Source of the DNA: Alloacidobacterium sp963823845
Lineage (GTDB): Bacteria > Acidobacteriota > Terriglobia > Terriglobales > Acidobacteriaceae
Length of the DNA: 64,000 nucleotides
NCBI GenBank assembly: GCA_963823845.1
Contig: CAWGND010000008.1
Location: forward strand, 1,054,001 to 1,118,000
Reading direction: 5' to 3'
The position numbers were made by a program, and so were the translations under genes. Below, in pieces: positions 42,788 to 52,340 of this stretch. Position 1 is the first letter of the stretch. Each line of letters starts with the position of its first letter. Under the pieces are notes generated by a model. It saw only the letters and a list, made by a program, of their open reading frames with translations. It had not been told where the DNA came from and made no database searches.

Positions 42788-45451
42788 ATGATTGCCACGA
42801 CGATTTCGCACTATCGCATCCTCGAGAAGCTGGGTAGCGGTGGTATGGGCGTCGTCTACAAAGCCGAGGACATCGATCTTGGCCGCTTCGTCGCTTTGAA
42901 GTTCCTGCCCGACGCCGTGGCGCAGGATCCCCCGACACTTGAGCGATTCCGCCGGGAGGCTCGTGCCGCCTCGGCACTCAACCATCCCAACATCTGCACG
43001 ATCTATGAGATCGGCACGCACGATCAACACACCTTCATCGCTATGGAGTTTCTCGAGGGTGCAACCCTGAAACACAGGATCGGCGAAAGAATCATCGAGA
43101 CCGAAGTGTTGCTGGGCTTAGCCATAGAGATTGCAGATGCGCTGGTCGCCGCTCACAGCAAAGGGATCATTCATCGCGACATCAAGCCCGCGAACCTATT
43201 TGTGACAATGCACGGTCACGCCAAGCTTCTCGACTTCGGGTTGGCCAAGGTCGCGACGAGTTCAGCGGGCCCGATCGAGCTGGACAGCGTAACGGCGACG
43301 TTGGAGCACCTGACCAGCCCCGGAACCACCGTGGGAACCGTCGCCTACATGTCGCCCGAGCAGGCCATGGGGAGGGTACTCGATGCGCGAACCGATCTCT
43401 TCTCCTTCGGTGCCGTATTGTATGAGATGGCCACCGGCGCTCTGCCCTTCCGTGGGGATAGTATCGCCCTCATCCTGAAAGCCATTCTGGATGGTAAGCC
43501 AACGCCACCGGTGCGGCTGAACCCGAACCTGCCTGCCGAATTGGAACGGATCATCGACAAAGCACTGGAGAAAGACCGCGATCTGCGTTACCAGAGCGCC
43601 ACCGAAATGCGAACCGACCTTCAGCGGTTGGCACGGGACAGCAGAAGGCTTGAGTTGGGCGCACAGTTTTCAACTCAAGAGGAACTGGAGAAAGCAGATT
43701 CACAACATGTAACCGCGGCGCCGAAATCGAGGTCGTGGAAAGGCTTTTACTATATTGCGGCTACACTTCTCGTTTTGGCGGTTGTGGCAGCAGCCTTTCT
43801 TTTTCGCCGGTCATCTCCGGGTCCCCTCCCCGCAAGCACGCAGTGGGAACAACTGACGTTCTTTACCGACTCGGCGGTATATCCCGCTCTATCCTCGGAT
43901 GGACGTATCCTGGCGTTCATTCGGGGAGGCAATTCATTTGCCACCGCCGGAGACATTTATGTCAAGTTGCTGCCCAGCGGCGAGCCGGTCCAGCTCACCC
44001 ACGACTCGAAGAAAAAGCTATCGCCGTCGTTTTCTCCGGATAACTCGCGTATTGCATATGGCGTCACCAGTCCATGGGATACCTGGGAAGTGCCTGTTCT
44101 CGGGGGCGAACCTCATTTGCTGTTGCCTAACGCTTCATCCCTCACTTGGATTGAAACAGGGAAGCGGCTGCTCTTTTCTGAGATCAAAGAAGGGCTGCAT
44201 ATGGGGGTTGTGACTACGGATGAAGCCCGAGGAAATAGCCGCGACGTCTATCTGCCTGAGGGCAAACGCAGCATGGCCCATCACTCCTACCTTTCGCCGG
44301 ATGGCCGATGGGTAATTGTCGTCCAGATGGACAGCCGAGGCGACATTCTCCCGTGCAGGGTTGTCCCCTTCCACGGCGAAGGCGACGTTAGAGTTGTCGG
44401 CCCTCCCAACGGAACGTGCCTTTCGGGCGCGTGGTCGCCTGACGGGAAATGGATCTATCTCACTGCCAAGACGGATGACTTCCATATCTGGCGGCAGCGG
44501 TTTCCGGATGGAAAGCCAGAGCAACTGACCTTTGGTCCAACGTCTCAGGAAGGCATTGCGATGGCGTCCGACGGCAAATCGCTCATCACATCCGTCGGCT
44601 CGGAGGATCACACGGTGTGGCTGCACGACAAGGACGGCGACCATCAGATCTCCTCGGAGGGGAACGCTTCGTCGCCAAGCTTTTCTTCCGACGGCAGCGG
44701 CCTCTATTTCCTGATGGCTAACGACCAAACGCATGGCGACGAGCTATGGATCAAAGACTTGAACAGCGGAAAAGTGGACAGGGTCCTGCCGGACTACCCA
44801 ATGCAAGCCTACTCCGTATCCCGAGACGGTAAAAAAGTTGCATTTGCGATGAATGACCAGAGCGGCCGTTCAAGTCTGTGGGTTGCGCCAACCAGCCGTC
44901 GTTCGTCCCCCATGCACATCTCTTCCGCAGTTATCGAAGATACCCCTTTTTTTCTGCCAGACGGCGACCTGATCTTCCGCGCAATCGAAAGTGGATCGAA
45001 CTTTATCTATCGCATGAAAATAGACGGTACCGGCCGTCGCAAGGTCATTCCGGACCGCATTCTGGATATCACGACGGTGTCACCGGATGGGCGCTGGGTT
45101 GTTGCCTCGACGCCAAACTCCGACGAAGAGTACCCGGCTGTGACCAAGGCGTTCGCGGTGGATGGGAGTGAGTCGGTGACGTTGTGCGCCACTTATTGCC
45201 TGCCCAATTGGGACGCGACGGGGAAAGTTATTTATTTCTCCCTCCCGCCGCTGGGTGATGGTGGTTATATATTCCCGGTGATGCCGGGCATCGGCCTACC
45301 GAAGGTCACACCGACTGGAATCGCGCGCCTCGAAGATCTTGCGAATGCGAAAACGATCCCCTGGCATGCGGAGTCAGCCCTAAACTCCTTGGTTTACGCC
45401 TACACGCGTGAAAATATTCGTCGGAACCTCTATCGCGTCCAGCTCCCATAA
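42788..45451 (+). CDS. Ser/Thr protein kinase with TolB-like propeller (second copy)
   Basis: An 887-aa protein with the same architecture as the kinase near 14.4-17 kb. The Hanks kinase (~10-275) shows GSGGMGVVYKA, FVALKFLP, HRDIKPANLF, DFGLAK and SPEQAMGR. A membrane helix (YYIAATLLVLAVVAAAFLF) leads to a beta-propeller with repeated SSDG/SPDG turns. It is likely a transmembrane sensor kinase. It lies 121 bp after the orphan permease and 62 bp before the PadR gene. Confidence 0.94.
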   Translation: MIATTISHYRILEKLGSGGMGVVYKAEDIDLGRFVALKFLPDAVAQDPPTLERFRREARAASALNHPNICTIYEIGTHDQHTFIAMEFLEGATLKHRIGERIIETEVLLGLAIEIADALVAAHSKGIIHRDIKPANLFVTMHGHAKLLDFGLAKVATSSAGPIELDSVTATLEHLTSPGTTVGTVAYMSPEQAMGRVLDARTDLFSFGAVLYEMATGALPFRGDSIALILKAILDGKPTPPVRLNPNLPAELERIIDKALEKDRDLRYQSATEMRTDLQRLARDSRRLELGAQFSTQEELEKADSQHVTAAPKSRSWKGFYYIAATLLVLAVVAAAFLFRRSSPGPLPASTQWEQLTFFTDSAVYPALSSDGRILAFIRGGNSFATAGDIYVKLLPSGEPVQLTHDSKKKLSPSFSPDNSRIAYGVTSPWDTWEVPVLGGEPHLLLPNASSLTWIETGKRLLFSEIKEGLHMGVVTTDEARGNSRDVYLPEGKRSMAHHSYLSPDGRWVIVVQMDSRGDILPCRVVPFHGEGDVRVVGPPNGTCLSGAWSPDGKWIYLTAKTDDFHIWRQRFPDGKPEQLTFGPTSQEGIAMASDGKSLITSVGSEDHTVWLHDKDGDHQISSEGNASSPSFSSDGSGLYFLMANDQTHGDELWIKDLNSGKVDRVLPDYPMQAYSVSRDGKKVAFAMNDQSGRSSLWVAPTSRRSSPMHISSAVIEDTPFFLPDGDLIFRAIESGSNFIYRMKIDGTGRRKVIPDRILDITTVSPDGRWVVASTPNSDEEYPAVTKAFAVDGSESVTLCATYCLPNWDATGKVIYFSLPPLGDGGYIFPVMPGIGLPKVTPTGIARLEDLANAKTIPWHAESALNSLVYAYTRENIRRNLYRVQLP

Positions 45452-45475
45452 GGGCCATCTGACGAACTTCTCCTC

Positions 45476-45514
45476 TTGACATTCGACCAAAAGACACATA
45501 GTCTTCAGGTCGAA
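45476..45514 (+). promoter_or_regulatory. Promoter with embedded 33-bp palindrome, PadR start
   Basis: TTGACA (45476-45481) and TAGTCT (45499-45504) are spaced by 17 bp. Centred on 45498 is a nested dyad: TTCGACC/GGTCGAA (45482-45488 and 45508-45514) and AAGAC/GTCTT (45491-45495 and 45501-45505). The predicted start of transcription is within a few bases of the PadR ATG, so the mRNA would be leaderless. This is the expected layout of a PadR autorepression site. Confidence 0.7.
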
Positions 45515-45870
45515 TGACGACTAGAGAACCAGACGACTCCCTTGGTCTCCTTCAAGGCACACTTGATTTGCTTATTCTGCAGACGCTTGCCTTTGGGCGT
45601 GCGCATGGACATGCCATCGCCAAGTCCATTGAACACCGGTCGGAAGAGGTGTTGCAGATAGGCCACGGCTCGCTCTATCCCGCATTGCAACGGCTCATGA
45701 AACATGACCTGATTGCTGCCGAAGACGGTATATCAGAAAACAATCGCAAGGCCAGGTTTTACCGGCTCACAGCGAAGGGACGGAAGAAACTGTACCGCGA
45801 AACTTCGAGATGGCAGCGGTTCTCGGATGCCATTGCGCGCATTCTCACTCCCCCGGTTCAAGAAGGCTAG
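45514..45870 (+). CDS. PadR family transcriptional regulator
   Basis: A 118-aa winged-helix repressor. Key stretches are LLQGTLDLLILQTLAFGRAHG, the recognition part EVLQIGHGSLYPALQRLMKHD and the wing NNRKARFYRLTAKGRKKL. It pairs with the orphan permease starting 32 bp downstream, a recurrent acidobacterial gene pair. No ribosome site is visible upstream, matching a leaderless transcript. Ligand unknown. Confidence 0.93.
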   Translation: MTTREPDDSLGLLQGTLDLLILQTLAFGRAHGHAIAKSIEHRSEEVLQIGHGSLYPALQRLMKHDLIAAEDGISENNRKARFYRLTAKGRKKLYRETSRWQRFSDAIARILTPPVQEG

Positions 45871-45902
45871 TAACCACAGTTCTCAGCGAAAGGGCGCGTG
45901 TC

Positions 45903-48539
45903 ATGACTTGGTGGAAAAGGCGTAGCGACCGGCTGGAAGACGAAATCCAAACCCACATCGATCTTGAGACCCGCGAGAATATCGAAGCGGGAATGTCGCC
46001 GGAAGAAGCGCGGCATGCTGCGATGCGGAAATTCGGTAATGTTCTGGCCGCCAAGGACAAGTCTCGCGACGCGTGGGGTTGGGTGTGGCTGGAGCGGCTT
46101 TGGCAGGATGTGCGCTACGCGCTGCGCGGCTTCCGAAAGAATCCCGGTTTCACGGCAGTGGCGCTGTTGTCGCTGATGCTGGGCATCGGGACGAGCATCG
46201 CTCTCTTCAGCGTTGTGTATGGTGTTTTGATCGCGCCTTATCCGTATGCAAAGCCCAATGAAATATGGGCGCCGGCTGTTGTGGGGCCGAATGATCCGGT
46301 GCGGATGTGGCACCAGTATCCGTTGCGCGAAATGGTTGAGATGCGGAAACTCCCGGCGTTTGCGGATGTGATGGCCACCATTCCGAAATCCGTTGTGTTG
46401 TCTGGCGGCACGAATCCAGAAGGCTTTTATGGGGTGTATTTAACGGGCAACGGGTTCAACTTTATCGGAGTGAAGCCGCTGATTGGGCGCACGATTCAAC
46501 CGTTTGACATTCATCCCAGCGGGGAACCTGACGCTGTAGTGGTGCTCACCTATCAGTTCTGGCAGCGCTATTTCAGCGGCGACTCGCACGCGATCGGGAA
46601 AAAGATCACGCTCAACGACCTTCCGTACACCATCATCGGCATTATGCCACCGCGATTCGGCTGGTGGACAAACGAAGCGTTCTGGCTTCCGATGCCGATG
46701 AATCTCGCGGATGATACTTCAGTCAATGTGATTATGCGGCTGCGGCCGGGCTTCACCAAGGAAGTAGCCGAGCAGCAGTTGCACCAATTGAATGTGCGCC
46801 TGGCTGCAGAGCATCCGCAGGAATTTCCTAAAGGCCAGTTGCGCACGGTGCTGCTGAACTACATGGATATCACCCAGGCCAGCGGTCAGATGCGCTCAAG
46901 CTTGCATCTATTGTTCGCTGCCGTTGGACTGCTGCTGCTGATTGCTTGTGTCAACGTCGCGAATCTGCAACTGGCCCGGACAACCACGCGAGCGCGTGAG
47001 ATCGCAATGCGCCTGGCCATTGGAGCGGGCAGAGGAAGACTGGTGCGCCAGCTGCTGACGGAAAGCGTCATGCTATCTGTCCTCGGCGGCGTACTGGGCG
47101 TGCTGTTCGCCATCGCCGCTACGCGAGTGATCGTCATTCTGATCCCGCCCGACTATGTGCCCAATGAGGCGCGCATCACGATCAACGGATATGTGCTGCT
47201 CTTTTCGCTTGCCATATCCATGTTGACCGGCATTCTTTTCGGGCTCGCGCCGGCGCTGCGTTCTTCCCGGCCCGATCTTGTGGAAACGCTGAAAGATGGT
47301 GGCAATGGCGCAACCGGCAGCACGCGGGCTCAGGCGATACGCAGCTGGCTGGTTGTGGCTGAGATATCTCTATCGGTGATGCTGCTGGCCGGAGCCAGCC
47401 TGGCGATCCGAAACTTTACGCAGCTGCTCAATACTGACCTGGGATTTCAACCTGAAAGAGTGTTGCACATGAGGCTCACGCTACCGCCCAAGCAATACAA
47501 CACATTTGAACAGCGGAATCTCTTCGATCAGAACCTGCTGGCAAGCATCATAAACGTCCCTGGTATAGAGGCCGCCGCGCTGGGAAATGGAGGAGTGCCC
47601 TACAGCGGATGGGAATCCTCTTACGCACTCGACGGGCGCAAGCCGCTCTCTGACGATCAAAAGCTTGTCGTGTCGCTGGTCAGCGAAAAATACCCGCAGA
47701 CGATGGGCATTCCGTTGAAGCGCGGACGCGAATTTACGGAAGCTGAAATCGAAAATGTATCTCATGTTGCGCTTATCAATGAGAGCGCGGCGAAGCTCTG
47801 GCCTGCTGGAGTCGATCCAATCGGCAGGCACTTGCAGCTTGATGCTCTTGATAAGCCCCTGCCCCCTTCTGTTCTGAGGCCTGCCGGGAACAATTCCGAC
47901 CTGATGATTGTTGGCGTAATCGGCGACATAAAAAACAGTGGTATGGCCGATGCAACTCGTCCCGCAGTCTATCTGCCTTACACGATGATTGCGCCGCCCG
48001 AACGCCAAATCATAGTGCGAACTGCCGGGCCACCGTTGGCCATGGTCAGTGCCGTCCGTGAAAAGGTGCGCGCGCTGGATAAGAACTTGCCGCTTGGGCG
48101 GCCTGTGACACTCGATGAAGTGTTAGGTGAGGAAACGCAGCAGCCACGTTTCAACATGGCCCTCTTCAGCGGATTTGCTGCTTTAGGACTCACGCTGGCA
48201 GCTATCGGAATTTATAGTGTCATCTCGTACACGGTAACGCAGCGGGTGCATGAGATTGGCGTCCGCATGGCGCTGGGGGCAAAGCGGGGAGACATTCTGA
48301 AACTGGTCCTGTTGATGGTCGCAAAGGTCGCCGGGCTCGGACTGGTGATTGGTTTATGCGGAAGCATCCTGCTTGAGCGCATGGTACGTTTTGAAGTATT
48401 CGCAAAAACTTCATTCGACTTCGCGTCTTTAGCTGCGGTGATTCTTACCCTGTCAGCGGTTGCATTGCTGGCAGCGTGGATGCCAGCATCCAGGGCCGGG
48501 AAGCTTGACCCGGTGACGGCACTGCGCCACGAAGCGTAG
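45903..48539 (+). CDS. Orphan MacB/FtsX-type ABC permease (ADOP family) with N-terminal extension
   Basis: About 878 aa. The N-terminal cytosolic helices (LEDEIQTHIDLETRENIEAG; SPEEARHAAMRKFGN) are typical of PadR-linked family members. They are followed by DVRYALRGFRKNPGFTAVAL and two MacB/FtsX blocks, the last with HEIGVRMALGAKRGDILK. No ATPase is encoded, so transport or mechanotransmission role is undefined. ATG at 45903, 32 bp after padR-like stop, indicates one operon. Confidence 0.93.
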   Translation: MTWWKRRSDRLEDEIQTHIDLETRENIEAGMSPEEARHAAMRKFGNVLAAKDKSRDAWGWVWLERLWQDVRYALRGFRKNPGFTAVALLSLMLGIGTSIALFSVVYGVLIAPYPYAKPNEIWAPAVVGPNDPVRMWHQYPLREMVEMRKLPAFADVMATIPKSVVLSGGTNPEGFYGVYLTGNGFNFIGVKPLIGRTIQPFDIHPSGEPDAVVVLTYQFWQRYFSGDSHAIGKKITLNDLPYTIIGIMPPRFGWWTNEAFWLPMPMNLADDTSVNVIMRLRPGFTKEVAEQQLHQLNVRLAAEHPQEFPKGQLRTVLLNYMDITQASGQMRSSLHLLFAAVGLLLLIACVNVANLQLARTTTRAREIAMRLAIGAGRGRLVRQLLTESVMLSVLGGVLGVLFAIAATRVIVILIPPDYVPNEARITINGYVLLFSLAISMLTGILFGLAPALRSSRPDLVETLKDGGNGATGSTRAQAIRSWLVVAEISLSVMLLAGASLAIRNFTQLLNTDLGFQPERVLHMRLTLPPKQYNTFEQRNLFDQNLLASIINVPGIEAAALGNGGVPYSGWESSYALDGRKPLSDDQKLVVSLVSEKYPQTMGIPLKRGREFTEAEIENVSHVALINESAAKLWPAGVDPIGRHLQLDALDKPLPPSVLRPAGNNSDLMIVGVIGDIKNSGMADATRPAVYLPYTMIAPPERQIIVRTAGPPLAMVSAVREKVRALDKNLPLGRPVTLDEVLGEETQQPRFNMALFSGFAALGLTLAAIGIYSVISYTVTQRVHEIGVRMALGAKRGDILKLVLLMVAKVAGLGLVIGLCGSILLERMVRFEVFAKTSFDFASLAAVILTLSAVALLAAWMPASRAGKLDPVTALRHEA

Positions 48540-48580
48540 TCAAAGATTTGCGAAGGATCTGTTGTAGCTACGATCGATTT

Positions 48581-48598
48581 CTCCACCTTTTGGTGGAG
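48581..48598 (+). terminator. Short hairpin after the second orphan permease
   Basis: CTCCACC-TTTT-GGTGGAG has perfect 7-bp arms, 41 bp past the permease stop and 45 bp before the histidine-kinase ATG. No T-run follows, so it may be a weak terminator or an operator of the kinase gene. Confidence 0.4.
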
Positions 48599-48643
48599 TG
48601 TGCTCCCGGCCAATGGGTGTGTAGTATTCGTATTAGCCCGTAA

Positions 48644-51600
48644 ATGCCCATTTGTCGCCATTTCTGGAGTGTCTGCTGTGCAGGGCTGCTGCTTCTGGCC
48701 AGTTGCAAGGCGGTCGCGCTCGATCCGCACTACCCCCTCCAGCATTATGGCTACCAATCGTGGCAGACCGATGACGGGCTGCCCCAGAACACCGTGCATG
48801 CCGTTCTGCAAACGCGAGATGGCTACATCTGGTTTGCAACCGAGGCGGGACTGGTGCGCTTCGATGGCGCGCAGTTCACGGTCTTTGACAGGAAAAATAC
48901 GCCTCAGCTTGGCAGCGATCTGATCTACAGCCTGTTTGAAGATCGCCAAGGCGGATTGTGGATCAGTACTTCCGGAGGGCTCACTCGCTTCGAAAACGGC
49001 GAGTTCAAGGTCTTCACAACAAACGACGGATTGCCTGCCGATTCCGTCTGGTCGGTTTATCAAAGCCGCGATGGCACCGTGTGGGTGCTGACGACTGCCG
49101 GGTTGGGTAAATTCGCGGGCGGACGTTTTCAATCGCTGGCAGCTCCGCAAGGACTGTCAGCCGTCAGCACAGTTGTAGAAACCCCGGACGGAGCTATTTG
49201 GGTGAATTCAGGGAACAGCTTGCTGAGAGTTGATCCGGCGCGTGCATCCTTCACGACGGTCATAACAGGCGGAGAACAGATACAGGCTCTGACTTCGGAT
49301 GGCCATGGAAGAGTCTGGGTCGGCTCGCGCACTGGCTTGAAAGCCGTTTCTCCGGACGGCGCACAAGATATTTTCCCCTTGCCTGATGCCATGAGGACTG
49401 ACGTTACCTGCGTGCTTAGTGCTTCGGACGGTCATCTCTGGATCGGCACGGCAAATGGGCTCGGGGAATACGATGGCAAAGCGACGCGCAGCATTACGGT
49501 TCGCGATGGATTGCCGGGAAGCCGCGTGACCAGCTTATTTGAGGATCGCGAGCATGCCCTATGGGCGGCTACAGATCACGGCGTCGCCCGCATCGTCGAA
49601 GGCCGCGTCTCAGCGCTGACTCCCAAAGAAGGCCTGTCGAGCAACCTCGTGCTGGCCTTTTTCGAAGATCGTGAAGGCAGTCTGTGGCTTGGGACGGAGG
49701 CGGGCGGCGTCAGCATATTACGGGATCGAAAATTTACAACCTACACCACGAAAGACGGATTGACCGATGATCTGGTGCGCTCGGTATTTCAGGATCGCCG
49801 AGGAACGATGCTAGTGGGAACCAACAATGGCGGTGTTAATCAGTACGAAGACGGCAGGTTTTCGTCGTTGTCCACGGCGAACGGTCTAGCGAGCAATGTA
49901 GCGCTCGCTTTGACAGACGATGCGAACGGCGACGTATGGATCGGAACACCAGACGGACTCAATCGCGTACAGGGCAATCGCGCAACAGTATTTACCTCTG
50001 CCGACGGGCTCGCCGATGATTTTGTGCGTTCACTTTATACGGATCGCAACGGGACGTTGTGGATTGGGACGCGTCATGGACTCACGCGTTATGGGAACGG
50101 AAGTTTCACCTCGTATTCGGCGATGGATGGATTAGGCAGCGATCTGGTGGGAGCTGTTCTTGAGGACAGAGATGGCAGCTTCTGGATTGGAACGCTCGGT
50201 GGACTTACACATTTAGCGAATGGCAGCTTCACCAACTACACGACGCAGGAAGGGCTTTCGAGCAACGTAATTACAGCGCTCTATCAGGACCCAGACGGAA
50301 CACTGTGGATTGGCACGGACGGCGGCGGATTGAATGCGAGAATCCATGGAAAGATTGTAAGTTTTCCATTGGCGAAGACATTGCCGCAGGATATCTATGG
50401 AATTCTTGGCGATGGAAGCGAGAATCTCTGGCTTGGTTCCAGTAGAGGCATCTTCCGCATCAGCAAGAGTCAATTCAACGGGATGGCGGTGGGAGACACC
50501 ACTTCGATTTCTGCGGATGTCTATGGAACGGCGGATGGCATGCGCATCAGCGAATGCAGCAGTGGCGGCCATCCTGCGGCGTGGAAAGCGAAAGACGGGA
50601 CGCTGTGGTTTGCGACATTACGCGGAGTTACGACTGTCGATCCTGCTCATATGCCCGTCAATCACGTGTCCCCGCTGGTGGTTGTCGAACAGGTATCTGT
50701 GGACGATGCCACGCTGCCGATAAAGAGCGGCGCGGAGATCGCACCCGGTCATACACGACTCGCGTTTCAGTATGCCGGCTTAAGTTTTGTTGCGCCGCAG
50801 AAAGTCCGATTCCGCTATAAGCTCGACGGGCTGGATCGCGACTGGGTAGACGCGGGCACGCGGCGCGTGGCGTATTACACGAACATTCCTCCGGGCCGCC
50901 ATACATTTCACGTGATGGCGTGTAACAACGATGGTGTCTGGAGCGAAAAGGCTGCCGCTTTCAGCTTTCGCCTACGCCCGCATTTTTACCAGACATACTG
51001 GTTTTATCTCTTGCTGATTGCTTCCCTGGTTCTTCTCGCCTATGAGGCGTACCGATGGCGCGTCCGCACGGTAGAGTCGGAATTCAGCGCTGTGCTCGCA
51101 GAACGGAATCGGATCGCGCGCGAAATTCACGACACCCTGGCGCAAGGGTTTGTCGCAGTCTCTGTGCAGTTGGAGATAGTGGCCCGACTGTTAACCACTT
51201 CTACCTATGGTGCGCGGGAGCATCTGGAGCAGGCGCGAACCTTGACGCGCGAATGCCTGGCAGAGGCGCGAAGCTCTATCTGGAACTTGCGTTCGCAGGG
51301 GGCCGCGCAGAATGATCTGGCGTCGGCGCTGACTCATGCTGCGGAACGAATCACAGCGAACAGCAGCGTGAAGGCGCGCGTGCAGGTGAGTGGAACGTTC
51401 CGGCCCATTGATTCACGGATTGAGTCGGAGATGCTTCGCATCGGTCAGGAAGCGATTACGAATGTCGTGCGCCATGCCCAGGCTCAGCACGCCAATATCA
51501 CCTTGCTGTTCGAGGACAAACTTCTGCGCATGACGATCCGAGATGATGGCCGCGGATTCGAAGGCAATCCCGGAGAGCCCCGGCAAAATGGCCACTTTGG

Positions 51601-51703
51601 CCTCACCGGCATGCGCGAGCGCGCGGAACAGATCGGCGCGCGCCTCACGGTGACGAGCGCCAAGAATGAAGGCACGGAAATTCAGGTAGATGTCGCAATT
51701 TGA
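48644..51703 (+). CDS. Propeller-type sensor histidine kinase (HisKA_3)
   Basis: A 1019-aa sensor. The N-terminal export signal has a possible lipobox (LLASC). Then ~14 'two-component regulator propeller' repeats follow (pattern DGLPxxxVxxxxxDxxGxxWxGTxxGL), forming two beta-propellers, and a Y_Y_Y domain (FRYKLDGLDRDWVDAGTRR). After one membrane helix (FYLLLIASLVLLAYEAY) come HisKA_3 (RNRIAREIHDTLAQGF, phospho-His) and HATPase_c (IRDDGRGF, FGLTGMRERAEQIGA). It is a fused extracellular sensor and NarX-type kinase, pairing with the next gene. Confidence 0.95.
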   Translation: MPICRHFWSVCCAGLLLLASCKAVALDPHYPLQHYGYQSWQTDDGLPQNTVHAVLQTRDGYIWFATEAGLVRFDGAQFTVFDRKNTPQLGSDLIYSLFEDRQGGLWISTSGGLTRFENGEFKVFTTNDGLPADSVWSVYQSRDGTVWVLTTAGLGKFAGGRFQSLAAPQGLSAVSTVVETPDGAIWVNSGNSLLRVDPARASFTTVITGGEQIQALTSDGHGRVWVGSRTGLKAVSPDGAQDIFPLPDAMRTDVTCVLSASDGHLWIGTANGLGEYDGKATRSITVRDGLPGSRVTSLFEDREHALWAATDHGVARIVEGRVSALTPKEGLSSNLVLAFFEDREGSLWLGTEAGGVSILRDRKFTTYTTKDGLTDDLVRSVFQDRRGTMLVGTNNGGVNQYEDGRFSSLSTANGLASNVALALTDDANGDVWIGTPDGLNRVQGNRATVFTSADGLADDFVRSLYTDRNGTLWIGTRHGLTRYGNGSFTSYSAMDGLGSDLVGAVLEDRDGSFWIGTLGGLTHLANGSFTNYTTQEGLSSNVITALYQDPDGTLWIGTDGGGLNARIHGKIVSFPLAKTLPQDIYGILGDGSENLWLGSSRGIFRISKSQFNGMAVGDTTSISADVYGTADGMRISECSSGGHPAAWKAKDGTLWFATLRGVTTVDPAHMPVNHVSPLVVVEQVSVDDATLPIKSGAEIAPGHTRLAFQYAGLSFVAPQKVRFRYKLDGLDRDWVDAGTRRVAYYTNIPPGRHTFHVMACNNDGVWSEKAAAFSFRLRPHFYQTYWFYLLLIASLVLLAYEAYRWRVRTVESEFSAVLAERNRIAREIHDTLAQGFVAVSVQLEIVARLLTTSTYGAREHLEQARTLTRECLAEARSSIWNLRSQGAAQNDLASALTHAAERITANSSVKARVQVSGTFRPIDSRIESEMLRIGQEAITNVVRHAQAQHANITLLFEDKLLRMTIRDDGRGFEGNPGEPRQNGHFGLTGMRERAEQIGARLTVTSAKNEGTEIQVDVAI

Positions 51704-51713
51704 GAAGGAACAT

Positions 51714-52340
51714 ATGACTGAACTGATTCACATCATGGTCGTAGATGACCATCACATTGTGCGGCAGGGGCTGGTCGCGCTTATCGGGACGATTCCGGAC
51801 ATGAAGGTTGTCGCCGAGGCGGCGGATGGTGTGCAGGCGGTCGAGTCATACCGCAAGCACAGCCCTGACGTTACGCTGATGGATCTTCGTCTGCCGAATA
51901 AGAATGGCGTGGATGCCATCATCGAGATCCGCCGGGAATTTCCTGGCGCGCGCATTATTGTTCTTACGACGTTTGACGGCGACGAGGATATCTACCGCGC
52001 CCTGCAGGCCGGAGCAAAGGGATATCTGCTGAAAGGCATGAACGCCGATGAGCTGACTGAAGCGATACGAGTCGTACATGCCGGCAAGTCACGCATTCCG
52101 GCGGTCGTGGCGGAGCGCCTTGCCGAGCGCATGGGCGGCCCGTCGCTTACCGGTCGCGAACTGGATGTGCTGAAGCGGATTGTCGGCGGCCGCAGCAACA
52201 AGGAAATCGCGGGAGACCTGTTCATCTCTGAAGCGACCGTAAAGACGCATATCAACAGCATTCTCAGCAAGCTGGGAGTGAGCGACCGTACGCAGGCCGC
52301 GACTACGGCTCTGCAGCGGGGGATTGTGCACCTTGACTAA
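51714..52340 (+). CDS. NarL/FixJ-type response regulator
   Basis: About 208 aa. A receiver domain (MVVDDHHIVRQGLVALI; phospho-Asp in TLMDLRLPNKNG; TTF and GYLLKG switch residues) is joined to a LuxR-type helix-turn-helix (TGRELDVLKRIVGGRSNKEIA; TVKTHINSILSKLG). ATG at 51714 follows GAGAAGGA; an in-frame ATG at 51690 overlaps the kinase end. It lies 10 bp after the kinase stop: a cognate pair. Confidence 0.95.
   Translation: MTELIHIMVVDDHHIVRQGLVALIGTIPDMKVVAEAADGVQAVESYRKHSPDVTLMDLRLPNKNGVDAIIEIRREFPGARIIVLTTFDGDEDIYRALQAGAKGYLLKGMNADELTEAIRVVHAGKSRIPAVVAERLAERMGGPSLTGRELDVLKRIVGGRSNKEIAGDLFISEATVKTHINSILSKLGVSDRTQAATTALQRGIVHLD

Noticed and set aside
48212..49150. Minus-strand open frame of 312 codons across the permease/histidine-kinase boundary
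   Set aside because: Overlaps two well-supported genes and shows no domain.
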